The notes below the pieces were generated by a model, which ran no database searches, was not told the DNA's origin, and saw only the letters and a list, made by a program, of their open reading frames with translations. This document shows positions 57,024-64,000 of a stretch of DNA of 64,000 bases, piece after piece. A program made the position numbers and the translations under genes. The DNA comes from Palsa-513 sp036510225 (GTDB lineage Bacteria > Actinomycetota > Thermoleophilia > Solirubrobacterales > Solirubrobacteraceae). The DNA is taken from the NCBI GenBank assembly GCA_036510225.1, contig DATCEH010000067.1:29757-93756 (forward strand), written 5' to 3'. Every line of letters begins with the position of its first letter. Position 1 is the stretch's first letter.

Positions 57024-59552
57024 TCAGTCGGCCGCGATCGCGGCCAGGACGTCGAGTTTCGCGGCCCGGCGGGCCGGCCAGCTCGCGGCGGCGAGACCGA
57101 GCAGGGCCGAAAGGACGAGGAAGCCGGCCAGGCGGCCGAAGGGGATCACGACCTCGGTGATGCCTTGCTGCTTGAGTGACGCGGCGAACGCAACGCCGAG
57201 TCCGGTCCCGATGATCACGCCGATCACGGCGCCGAACACGGCGATGATCACGGCCTCTGAGCGGATCATCCCGCGGATCTGGCGACGCTTCATCCCGACC
57301 GCCCGGAGCAGCCCGAGCTCGCGGGTCCGCTCGAAGACCGACAGCATCAGGGTGTTGACGATCCCGATCAGAGCGACGACGACCGCCAGGGCGAGCAGGA
57401 CGTAGACGAGTCCGAGCTCCTGGTTGACGGTCGCCTCCTGTGCGTGCTCGAACTGTGCCCTGCTCTGGACGCCGACGTTCGCGTACGCGTCGAGGTAGTC
57501 GTTGACGGCGCTCCCGACGTGGCCGGCGCCCGGGAGCGTCCTGACGAGGATCGCGATCGGCAGGGGGTTGTCGAAGTGGGAGAGGAAGAACCCGGCGCCG
57601 ACGACGTAGCTTCCGATCAACGGGTTGGCCTTGAAGATGCCTCCGATCCTGAGCGTCGAGGACCCGGTCTGGGCGAACGTGACCGGGACTGTCGCGCCGA
57701 CCGAGAGGTGCTTGGCGCTCGCCGTCGTCGTGTCGACGAGCAGCTCGCCGGCGGCCAGGGCGGATGCGCCGCTCCCGGCGGTCACGGCGAGGTCGACCGT
57801 CCGCGGAAGGTCGGTCGCCGTCACTCCCGTCAGGGTGTTCACCGCGCCGCGGAGCTCGAACTGCCCGCGGTATGCCGTCGAGACCGTCGCGACGCCCGGG
57901 ATCCGGGCGACGGCGGGGGCCACCGAGCTGCTGAAGCCGGAGCTCGGGCCGGTGATGATGTAGTCGGCGGTGATCGCGTGCTCGACGCTGGTCGTCGCAG
58001 ATCCCGAAAGCGACGAGCCGAGTACGGCGATCGCCGAGACGAGCGCGATTCCGACCATCAGGGCGGCCGCGGTCTGGGCGGTCCGCCGCGGGCTGCGCAT
58101 CGAGTTCTCGCGTCCGAGTCTTCCCGAGCTGCCGAGCACGGCGGCCAGCGGCCGGCCGAGGACGCCCGACATCGGGCGGGCGGCGAGTGGCGCGAGCATG
58201 CCGGCACCGATGAAGACGGCTACCGCGCCGAGTCCGACGAGGACGATCGCCGACGCGGTCAGGCCGACCGCGAGAGCCGCGAGACCACCGATCGCGACGA
58301 CGCTGCCGGCGATCACCCGCCGACGGAGCGACTCGCCTTCGTCTTCACGGTTCTCGGCCAGCGCCGCGACCGGTGCGATCCGCACGGCGCGCCGGGCCGG
58401 GCCGATCGCCGAGACGACGGTCACGCCGACCCCGACGGCGATTGCGACGACCACGGTCCGGGCCTCGAAGACGAGGGGCGCCGACGGCAGCGTGACGCCG
58501 AACGCCTTCAGCAGTGCCCGCAGTCCGGCCGCGGCGACGACTCCCAGCCCCAGGCCGACCAGTGATGCGACCACGCCGAGCAGGGCGGCCTCGCCCAAGA
58601 CCGACCGGAACACCTGTCGCCGGCTGGCTCCGACGACACGCATCAGGGCGAGCTCGCGGGTCCGCTGGCCGACGGTGATCGAGAACGTGTTGAAGATCGT
58701 GAACCCGCCGACGAAGAGCGAGATCAGGGCGAACACGAGGAGCGCGGTCGAAAGGAACGAAAGCGCGTCGCTGACGGCGCTCGACAGCTCGTTGGCGACC
58801 GTCTGACCCCGGACGACCTCGACGCCCGCCGGGAGGATCCTGGCGATCGCCCGTTGGAGGCTGACGTTGTCGGCGCCGGGCTTGGCCAGGACGTTGATCG
58901 TGTCGTAGTGCCCGCGGGACTTGAACAGGGCCTCGGCTGTCGGGCGGGAGAAGCCGGCGAGCGTTGTCCCGGCGAGGTTGTCGTCGGTCCCGAAGGTCAC
59001 GATGCCGGTGATCGTGAAGGTCTTCGGCGCGGTGCCGAGCAGCATGCGGACCCTGCCGCCGACCACGAAGTGGTACTTCGTCGCCGTGCCCTTGTCCATC
59101 ACCACGTCGTCGGAGGTCGTCGGCGCCCGGCCGGCGACCAGGCGCAGGGATGACAGCTGCGTATCGGGGTCAAACGAGAAGCCGAGCGCCGAGGCGGCGT
59201 CGCCGATCGCGTTGCCGCCACTCACGAACTGGGCGTAGCCGGCGACGGACCCGTCGACGTCGGCGACTCCCGGCACGCGGGCGACTGCCGTCGCGATCGA
59301 CGCCGGGATCGGCTTGCGGTCGGCGGTCCCGTTGACGGCGGCGGCGGTGTCGCTGCCGAAGGCCGCCTTCCCGCGGATCTGGAAGTCGATGTGGGCGTAG
59401 GCGTTGCCGATCAGCGCCTTGAACGTGCTGTTGAGCGTGTCGGTCAGGACGAGCGTGCCGGTGACGAACGTCACGCCGAGGACGATCGCCGAAGCCGTCA
59501 GCGCGAGGCGCAGCTTGCGGGCGAGGAGGCCCTTGACCGTCGCGCGGCGCAC
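57024..59552 (-). CDS. MacB/FtsX-type ABC transporter permease
   Basis: 842 residues from GTG 59552. TM1 is LALTASAIVLGVTFVTGTLV. An N-terminal extracytoplasmic domain (about 40-250) precedes three-helix FtsX units at about 260-390, a helix pair at about 430-470, a second large outside domain, and a final set (VYVLLALAVVVALIGIVNTL, VFGAVIGVIIGTGLGVAFAA). The two coupling motifs RELALMRVVGASRRQVFRSV and RELGLLRAVGMKRRQIRGMI show that it is an internally duplicated permease. It probably moves a lipid, peptide or antibiotic across the membrane. It sits one base after the ATPase gene. Confidence 0.9.
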   Translation of the reverse strand: MRRATVKGLLARKLRLALTASAIVLGVTFVTGTLVLTDTLNSTFKALIGNAYAHIDFQIRGKAAFGSDTAAAVNGTADRKPIPASIATAVARVPGVADVDGSVAGYAQFVSGGNAIGDAASALGFSFDPDTQLSSLRLVAGRAPTTSDDVVMDKGTATKYHFVVGGRVRMLLGTAPKTFTITGIVTFGTDDNLAGTTLAGFSRPTAEALFKSRGHYDTINVLAKPGADNVSLQRAIARILPAGVEVVRGQTVANELSSAVSDALSFLSTALLVFALISLFVGGFTIFNTFSITVGQRTRELALMRVVGASRRQVFRSVLGEAALLGVVASLVGLGLGVVAAAGLRALLKAFGVTLPSAPLVFEARTVVVAIAVGVGVTVVSAIGPARRAVRIAPVAALAENREDEGESLRRRVIAGSVVAIGGLAALAVGLTASAIVLVGLGAVAVFIGAGMLAPLAARPMSGVLGRPLAAVLGSSGRLGRENSMRSPRRTAQTAAALMVGIALVSAIAVLGSSLSGSATTSVEHAITADYIITGPSSGFSSSVAPAVARIPGVATVSTAYRGQFELRGAVNTLTGVTATDLPRTVDLAVTAGSGASALAAGELLVDTTTASAKHLSVGATVPVTFAQTGSSTLRIGGIFKANPLIGSYVVGAGFFLSHFDNPLPIAILVRTLPGAGHVGSAVNDYLDAYANVGVQSRAQFEHAQEATVNQELGLVYVLLALAVVVALIGIVNTLMLSVFERTRELGLLRAVGMKRRQIRGMIRSEAVIIAVFGAVIGVIIGTGLGVAFAASLKQQGITEVVIPFGRLAGFLVLSALLGLAAASWPARRAAKLDVLAAIAAD

Positions 59553-59553
59553 G

Positions 59554-60303
59554 TCACCCGCCGAGCTTCATCATCTGCTCGACGACTGAGTCGGCCGTCG
59601 GTGAGACGACTTCACCAGCGAGGCTGCCGTCCGCGAGGAAGACGACCCGGTCGGCGTAGGCCGCCGCGCGGGGGTCGTGGGTGACCATCACGATCGACTG
59701 GCCGTGGTCGGTCACCGACCGGCGGAGGAACCCGAGCAGGTCGGCGGAGGCCCTCGAATCGAGGTTGCCGGTGGGCTCGTCGGCGAAGATCAGGTCGGGC
59801 CGGCGGATCAGCGCCCGGGCACAGGCGATTCGCTGCGCCTGACCGCCGGACATCTCGCCGGGACGGTGCGACAGGCGGTCGGCGATGCCGAGCGCTTGGA
59901 CGAGATAGTCGAACCATTCGCGGTCGACCTCGGCCCCGGCGAGGTCGACCGGCAGCGTGATGTTCTCGCGGGCGCTCAGCGTCGGAACGAGGTTGAACGA
60001 CTGGAAGACGAAGCCGATCCGGTCCCGGCGGAGTTCGGTCAGGGCGTCGTCGTCGAGCTTGCCGATCTCCTGGTCGCCGACGAAGGCCCGGCCCGACGTC
60101 GGCGCGTCGAGCCCGGCCATGCAGTGCATCAGCGTCGACTTGCCCGACCCGGACGGGCCCATCACTGCGGTAAAGCGGCCGCGTTCGAACTCGACGGTCA
60201 CGCCGTCGAGCGCGCGAACGACGTTCTCGCCCCTGCCGTAGGTCTTCGTCAGGTCGACGGCGCGGGTGGCCGGCGGCCGTGGTCGGTGATCGGTCCGGTT
60301 CAT
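59554..60303 (-). CDS. ABC transporter ATP-binding protein (MacB/LolD type)
   Basis: 249 residues from ATG 60303. AVDLTKTYGRGENVVRALDG opens the domain. Walker A is GPSGSGKST, Q-loop GFVFQSFNLVPTLSARENI, signature EMSGGQAQRIACARAL, Walker B LIFADEPTGNLD, and H-loop VTHDPRAA. It powers the adjacent large permease. A 158-base gap upstream (60304-60461) separates it from nadA and holds no gene I can support. Confidence 0.93.
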   Translation of the reverse strand: MNRTDHRPRPPATRAVDLTKTYGRGENVVRALDGVTVEFERGRFTAVMGPSGSGKSTLMHCMAGLDAPTSGRAFVGDQEIGKLDDDALTELRRDRIGFVFQSFNLVPTLSARENITLPVDLAGAEVDREWFDYLVQALGIADRLSHRPGEMSGGQAQRIACARALIRRPDLIFADEPTGNLDSRASADLLGFLRRSVTDHGQSIVMVTHDPRAAAYADRVVFLADGSLAGEVVSPTADSVVEQMMKLGG

Positions 60304-60461
60304 CACCGACCAGACCTTGAAGGCTGGGGGGCGTGCTGACCAGCCGGACAACCGGAGTCCTGCGTGGTAGGGCTACCCGTACCGCGTCTCGCGCGTTGCG
60401 CCGGGAGAGCGGGTCCGATCGTCGACAAGCATCCGCCGAGCGCCGGCGGGATCGCGGTGCG

Positions 60462-61475
60462 TCAGGGGCGGATCGCGACCATCCGCTGAATCGCGACTCG
60501 GGCGGCGTCGGCCGTCGCCGGCGCGACCCGAACCTCGTGGACGCCGTCGCGGAGGGCGTCGCGGAGCTTGGTGAGGGTGATCATCTTCATGTAGCGGCAG
60601 CTGGCCTTCTCGTTGGCGGCGATGAAGTCCGTGTCGGGGGCCGCGAGCCGGAGGGGATGGAGCATGCCGATCTCGGTCGCGACGATCGCGCTCGATCCGG
60701 GGGCCGCGTGCTCGGCGTAGGTCAGCATGCCGCCGGTCGAGAGCATGTGGACGCCGTCGGCGGAGATGTCGCCGGCGGCGACATACTCCATGACCGACGT
60801 CGAGCAGCCGCATTCGGGGTGGATCAGGAAGTCGGCGTCCGGGTGGGCGGCCCGGGTCGCGGCGATGTCCGACGGGCGGATCCCCGCGTGGACGTGGCAC
60901 TCGCCGTCCCAGACGTGCATCCGCCGGCCGATCTCGTGCTCGACGTACGCACCGAGGAACATGTCCGGTCCGAAGAGGATCTCCGTGTCGGGACCGTTTG
61001 TCGCGAGGATGTGGCGGACGACGGCGACGGCGTTCGACGACGTGCAGCAGTAGTCGGTCAGGGCCTTGACGTCGGCTGACGTGTTTACGTACATCACGAC
61101 GATCGCCCCCGGGTGGTCGGCCTTCCAGTCGGCGAGCTGGCCGGCGTCGATCGACTCCGCGAGCGAGCAGCCGGCGTCGGGGTCGGGGATCAGGACGGTC
61201 TTCTCGGGGCAGAGGATGGCCGCCGTCTCGGCCATGAAGTGGACGCCGCAGAAGACGATCGTCTGCTCGGGGGCGGCGGCGGCCTGCTGGGAGAGGCCGA
61301 GCGAGTCGCCGACGAAGTGGGCGACGTCCTGAACCTCTGGGACCTGGTAGTTGTGGGCGAGGATGACAGCATCCCGGGCCCGGGCGAGCTCGCGGATCTC
61401 AGCGGAGAGGCTGTCGATCTCGGCCTGCGTGAGCGGAGCGTCGACGGGGTCGGCTGCCATCGGCAGGAGGTTCAC
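60462..61475 (-). CDS. nadA: Quinolinate synthase A
   Basis: 337 residues from GTG 61475. ILAHNYQVPEVQDVAHFVGD begins the family. FCGVHFMAETAAILCPEKTV carries the first cluster-ligand Cys, CGCSTSVM the second, and KASCRYMKMITL the third. It condenses iminoaspartate and dihydroxyacetone phosphate to quinolinate using a [4Fe-4S] cluster. The start overlaps the nadC stop by four bases. nadB is absent here, so the iminoaspartate source must be encoded elsewhere. Confidence 0.95.
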   Translation of the reverse strand: MNLLPMAADPVDAPLTQAEIDSLSAEIRELARARDAVILAHNYQVPEVQDVAHFVGDSLGLSQQAAAAPEQTIVFCGVHFMAETAAILCPEKTVLIPDPDAGCSLAESIDAGQLADWKADHPGAIVVMYVNTSADVKALTDYCCTSSNAVAVVRHILATNGPDTEILFGPDMFLGAYVEHEIGRRMHVWDGECHVHAGIRPSDIAATRAAHPDADFLIHPECGCSTSVMEYVAAGDISADGVHMLSTGGMLTYAEHAAPGSSAIVATEIGMLHPLRLAAPDTDFIAANEKASCRYMKMITLTKLRDALRDGVHEVRVAPATADAARVAIQRMVAIRP

Positions 61476-62317
61476 CTGGCGTCGTCCGCCTCAGGCATAA
61501 GGGTCAGGATGAGGGATAGGTCGAGGGCCGGAGCGGAGTGTGTTATGGCGCCCATCGATACGAATTGTACGCCCGTCGCCGCGTGCTCCCTGAGCGTCTC
61601 CAGGGTCACCCCGCCGCTGGCCTCGAGGCTGGCCCGGCCGGCGACCCGGGTGACGGCGGCGCGGAGCTCGTCGGGGGTCATGTTGTCGAGCAGGATCCGG
61701 TCGGCCCCGGCGCCGAGGGCGTCGTCGATCTCGGCGGTGGTCCGGCACTCGACCTCGAGGAGGAGCCCGGGCGCGTGGCTGCGGGCGGCCGCCACGGCCG
61801 GACGGACGCCGCCGGCGAGGGCGATGTGGTTCTCCTTGATCAGGATCGCGTCGTACAGGCCGGCCCGGTGGTTGGTCGCCCCGCCGGCGGCGACCGCGGC
61901 CTTCTCGAGCAGGCGGAGGCCGGGGGTCGTCTTGCGGGTGTCGAGGACGACGGCGCCGGTCCCGTCGACCGCGGCGACGCAGCGGGCGGCGAGCGTGGCG
62001 ACGCCGGAGAGCCGCTGGAGGAAGTTGAGGGCTGTCCGCTCGCCGGCGAGCAGGGCCCGGGCCGAGCCGATGATCTCGAGTACCGGCCCGGGATCGCGCC
62101 AGCGCGCGCCGGGCGCGAGGTGGCGGACGACAACGTCGGGGTCGAGCTGCCGGAAGGTCAGCTCGGCGACGTCGCATCCGAACAGGACACCCGGCTCCTT
62201 CTGGGTGATCGTCGCCCGGGCGCGGGCCCAGGACGGGACGATCGCCTCGGATGTGACGTCGCCGGTTCCGAGATCCTCAGCCAGAGCCCGGCGGACGAGT
62301 TCGTGATCGACGAGCAT
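61472..62317 (-). CDS. nadC: Nicotinate-nucleotide pyrophosphorylase (carboxylating)
   Basis: 281 residues. ALAEDLGTGDVTSEAI is the conserved N-terminus, with FLQRLSGVATLAARCV, VLDTRKTTPGLRLLEKAAVA (active site), GGATNHRAGLYDAILIKENH and ILLDNMTPDELRAAV. It converts quinolinate and PRPP to nicotinate mononucleotide, the step after NadA, with which it is coupled. First gene of the two-gene operon. Confidence 0.96.
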   Translation of the reverse strand: MLVDHELVRRALAEDLGTGDVTSEAIVPSWARARATITQKEPGVLFGCDVAELTFRQLDPDVVVRHLAPGARWRDPGPVLEIIGSARALLAGERTALNFLQRLSGVATLAARCVAAVDGTGAVVLDTRKTTPGLRLLEKAAVAAGGATNHRAGLYDAILIKENHIALAGGVRPAVAAARSHAPGLLLEVECRTTAEIDDALGAGADRILLDNMTPDELRAAVTRVAGRASLEASGGVTLETLREHAATGVQFVSMGAITHSAPALDLSLILTLMPEADDAR

Positions 62318-62343
62318 GTCCGATCAGGATAGGGTGCCCCGGG

Positions 62344-63198
62344 ATGCAGGCGGGAGACCCGGGCGAGGTGGGCAGGGAGGCCAGGGCCGGGAAGCCGGGG
62401 ATCTACTGGCGGGCGTGGCTGCCCAAGCAGACGCGGCACGCGCGCGCTGCGGTCGTGATCGCCCACGGAGCCGGCGAGCACAGCGGCCGGTACGAGTCGG
62501 TGGCCGGGCGTCTGGTCGACGCGGGCTACGCGGTCTACGCGCTCGACCACCAGGGCCACGGACGGTCCGGCGGACCACGGGCTCTGATCAGGCGGCTGGA
62601 CCTGGCGCTCGTCGACCTCCATCAGCTGGTCGCCGGGGCCGCCCAGAAGCAGGGCGGCCGACCGCCGTTCCTGCTCGGCCACAGCATGGGCGGGACGATC
62701 GCGACCGACTACGCCCTCCACTGGCCGGAGAATGTCGCCGGCCTGATCCTCTCGAGCCCGCTGGCCTCGCTCCCCCAGCTGACGCCACCGGCCCGCGCCG
62801 TCGTCGCCGTGCTGACGCGGATCGCTCCGCGGCTCGGCGTCTCAAAGGTCGACCCGAGCCTCGTGAGCCGGGATCCCGAGCAGGTCAAGGCCTACGAGAC
62901 CGACCCACTCGTACTCCACTCCAAGCTGCCGGTACGGACGATCGGCGAGCTCCAGCGCGCGACCAGGCGCTTCCCGAAGCGGGCGTCAGAGCTGAAGCTG
63001 CCACTCCTGATCATGTCCGCCGGGGCCGATCGGATCGTCGCCCCGTCGGGCGCGAAGATGCTCTATGACCGGGCGGGCTCGGCCGACAAGACGCTGAAGG
63101 TCTATCCGGGCCTCTACCACGAGATCTTCAACGAGACCGAGCCCGACCGGACCCAGGTGATCGACGAGATGATCGCCTGGCTCGACGCCCACACCTAG
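62344..63198 (+). CDS. Monoacylglycerol-lipase-like alpha/beta hydrolase
   Basis: 284 residues. IAHGAGEHSGRYESVAGRL (HG-x-GEHS oxyanion loop), YALDHQGHGRSGG and the nucleophile elbow LLGHSMGGTIATDYAL define the lysophospholipase/monoacylglycerol-lipase group. The acid is in MSAGADRIVAP and the His in PGLYHEIFNE. Such enzymes release glycerol and fatty acid from monoglycerides in lipid turnover. It begins 26 bases from the divergent nadC start. Confidence 0.9.
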   Translation: MQAGDPGEVGREARAGKPGIYWRAWLPKQTRHARAAVVIAHGAGEHSGRYESVAGRLVDAGYAVYALDHQGHGRSGGPRALIRRLDLALVDLHQLVAGAAQKQGGRPPFLLGHSMGGTIATDYALHWPENVAGLILSSPLASLPQLTPPARAVVAVLTRIAPRLGVSKVDPSLVSRDPEQVKAYETDPLVLHSKLPVRTIGELQRATRRFPKRASELKLPLLIMSAGADRIVAPSGAKMLYDRAGSADKTLKVYPGLYHEIFNETEPDRTQVIDEMIAWLDAHT

Positions 63199-63245
63199 CC
63201 GGACGCCTCGCCGGGCAACCGGACGCGGCCGGGGCACTCGGCCGG

Positions 63246-63752
63246 TCAGCTGCTCAGCCAGTCATCGAACCAGGACGGCAGTCCGCTCCCGTGGGCCGGC
63301 CGGCGCCGATGGGCACGCCGCTCCCGCGCGGAGACCGCGGCGGTCGACGCTCGGAGCTTGTCGAGCAACCCGGTCAGCGTTCGCACTTGTTCGGGCTCCC
63401 AGTCGTCGACCAGACGGGCGAGCGGGTCGCGGCTGAGTTCGACGAGACGCCGCAGCTCGGCGTGGCCGGCGGGCTCGAGCGTGACGAGCGACGAGCGTCG
63501 GTCGTCCGGGTCGGGGCCGAGCGCCACGAACCCCGCGTCGATGCATGCGCGAATCTGCCTGGCCACATGCGCGGTGTGGACCTGGAGACGATCGGCGATC
63601 GCCGACTGTCGGATCCCGTCGTGCTGGCCGATCACGTCGAGCAGCCTGCGACGGCTCGCGCCCTTCGTCTGGCGTCGGGTCCGGTCGAGGTCGGCGTGGA
63701 TGCTCAGGAGTGCGTCGACCATCGCGTGCACGTCGTTCTCGCTGGGAGGCAC
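63246..63752 (-). CDS. MarR-family transcriptional regulator
   Basis: 168 residues from GTG 63752. The winged-helix core is LLDVIGQHDGIRQSAIADRL, HTAHVARQIRACIDAGFVAL and the wing DPDDRRSSLVTLEPAGHAEL. Long helices at both ends form the dimer. A basic C-terminal tail (RERRAHRRRPAHGSGL) is an addition. It converges with the lipase gene. Targets and ligand are unknown. Confidence 0.88.
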   Translation of the reverse strand: MPPSENDVHAMVDALLSIHADLDRTRRQTKGASRRRLLDVIGQHDGIRQSAIADRLQVHTAHVARQIRACIDAGFVALGPDPDDRRSSLVTLEPAGHAELRRLVELSRDPLARLVDDWEPEQVRTLTGLLDKLRASTAAVSARERRAHRRRPAHGSGLPSWFDDWLSS

Positions 63753-63778
63753 GCGGACGAGCGTAGCGGTGTGTGGTG

Positions 63779-63825
63779 TCGCGAAACGTAGTTGACTGAC
63801 TCAGGCAGCGATTTCTGAAAAGAAG
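63779..63825 (+). repeat. Dispersed palindromic repeat, copy 4
   Basis: GAAACGTAGTTGA, CTGACTCAGGCAG and CGATTTCTGAAA. The core equals copy 1. It lies upstream of the MarR gene in an otherwise gene-free end of the window. Confidence 0.85.
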
Positions 63826-63920
63826 ATGTCACCTACCTCCTCCCCTGCCCTCTCCTCCCCTCCCCTGCCCTCCCCTGCCCTGCCCTCCCCTGCCCTCCCC
63901 TCCCCTCCCGCGCACACCCC
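63826..63920. repeat. C-rich low-complexity tract (CCCTGCCCTCCCC units)
   Basis: Irregular repeats of CCCCTGCCCT and CCCCTCCCC follow repeat copy 4, paralleling the tract after copy 3. No coding signal; the remaining bases to 64000 also show none. Confidence 0.6.
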
Positions 63921-64000
63921 AGCTGGCCCGTCCCGCCCCTGCCGTCCCTCCGCCGGCGTCGCTCCTCCCAGCTGGCCCCATCCGGCCGGCCCCACCCAGC

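Overview
The window is a very GC-rich, densely packed actinobacterial chromosome segment. GTG starts and 4-base ATGA/GTGA start-stop overlaps are common. The gene set (LiaFSR-like and NarL-type two-component systems, an ECF41 sigma factor, a SepIVA-like protein, DUF892 proteins, ftsEX next to smpB/tmRNA, a RIFT-like aerobic redox operon) suggests a member of the class Thermoleophilia (Solirubrobacterales-like). That placement is inferred from composition and gene content, not computed.

Layout. 0-4 kb: 3' end of an M3 oligopeptidase gene, an alpha/beta hydrolase, a ribbon-helix-helix protein, a two-component pair and YceI. 4-9.5 kb: a lytic-transglycosylase-like protein, an SF2 helicase, then a membrane protein / lipoprotein / Ser-Thr kinase operon whose first gene carries an apparent frameshift. 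9.7-14.5 kb: glyA and metK, converging with a pabB-pabC fusion that overlaps metK by about 100 bases. 14.5-20.5 kb: an ECF41 sigma factor with its epimerase partner behind a recognisable ECF41 promoter, purU, two tandem thioredoxin-fold genes (one apparently starting at ATC) and a peptidoglycan amidase lipoprotein. 20.6-24.5 kb: a LiaFSR-like operon interrupted by two 11-codon mini-ORFs. 24.6-32 kb: small metabolic and stress genes, an ECF sigma factor with its membrane partner, a DUF892 protein and an AIR-synthase-related protein. 32-35.7 kb (minus): a response regulator, a kinase and a CHAP-domain protein. 35.8-40.1 kb (plus): a six-gene redox operon (b-type membrane protein, Pro/Gln-rich exported protein, ApbE, ferric-reductase-like protein, NuoF-like flavoprotein, 3Fe-4S ferredoxin).

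42.4-45.9 kb is a decayed accessory zone directly at the 3' end of the tmRNA gene. It holds a multiply broken gene, a hicBA locus whose toxin is destroyed, a DUF5678 / retropepsin pair and the C-terminal relic of a JetD/TIGR02679 (Wadjet-type) protein. 45.9-54.5 kb is a trans-translation and cell-envelope block: ssrA, an M50 protease, smpB, rnr, ctpA, ftsX, ftsE and an M16 protease. 54.6-60.3 kb holds a MacB-like ABC exporter with its own two-component system. 60.4-63.8 kb holds nadA-nadC, a monoacylglycerol-lipase-like hydrolase and a MarR regulator.

Four copies of a dispersed palindromic repeat (core CTGACTCAGGCAG) lie in intergenic gaps at 18.5, 19.5, 51.3 and 63.8 kb. Together with the mini-ORFs, the tmRNA-proximal relics and the redox operon, they are the least explained signals here.
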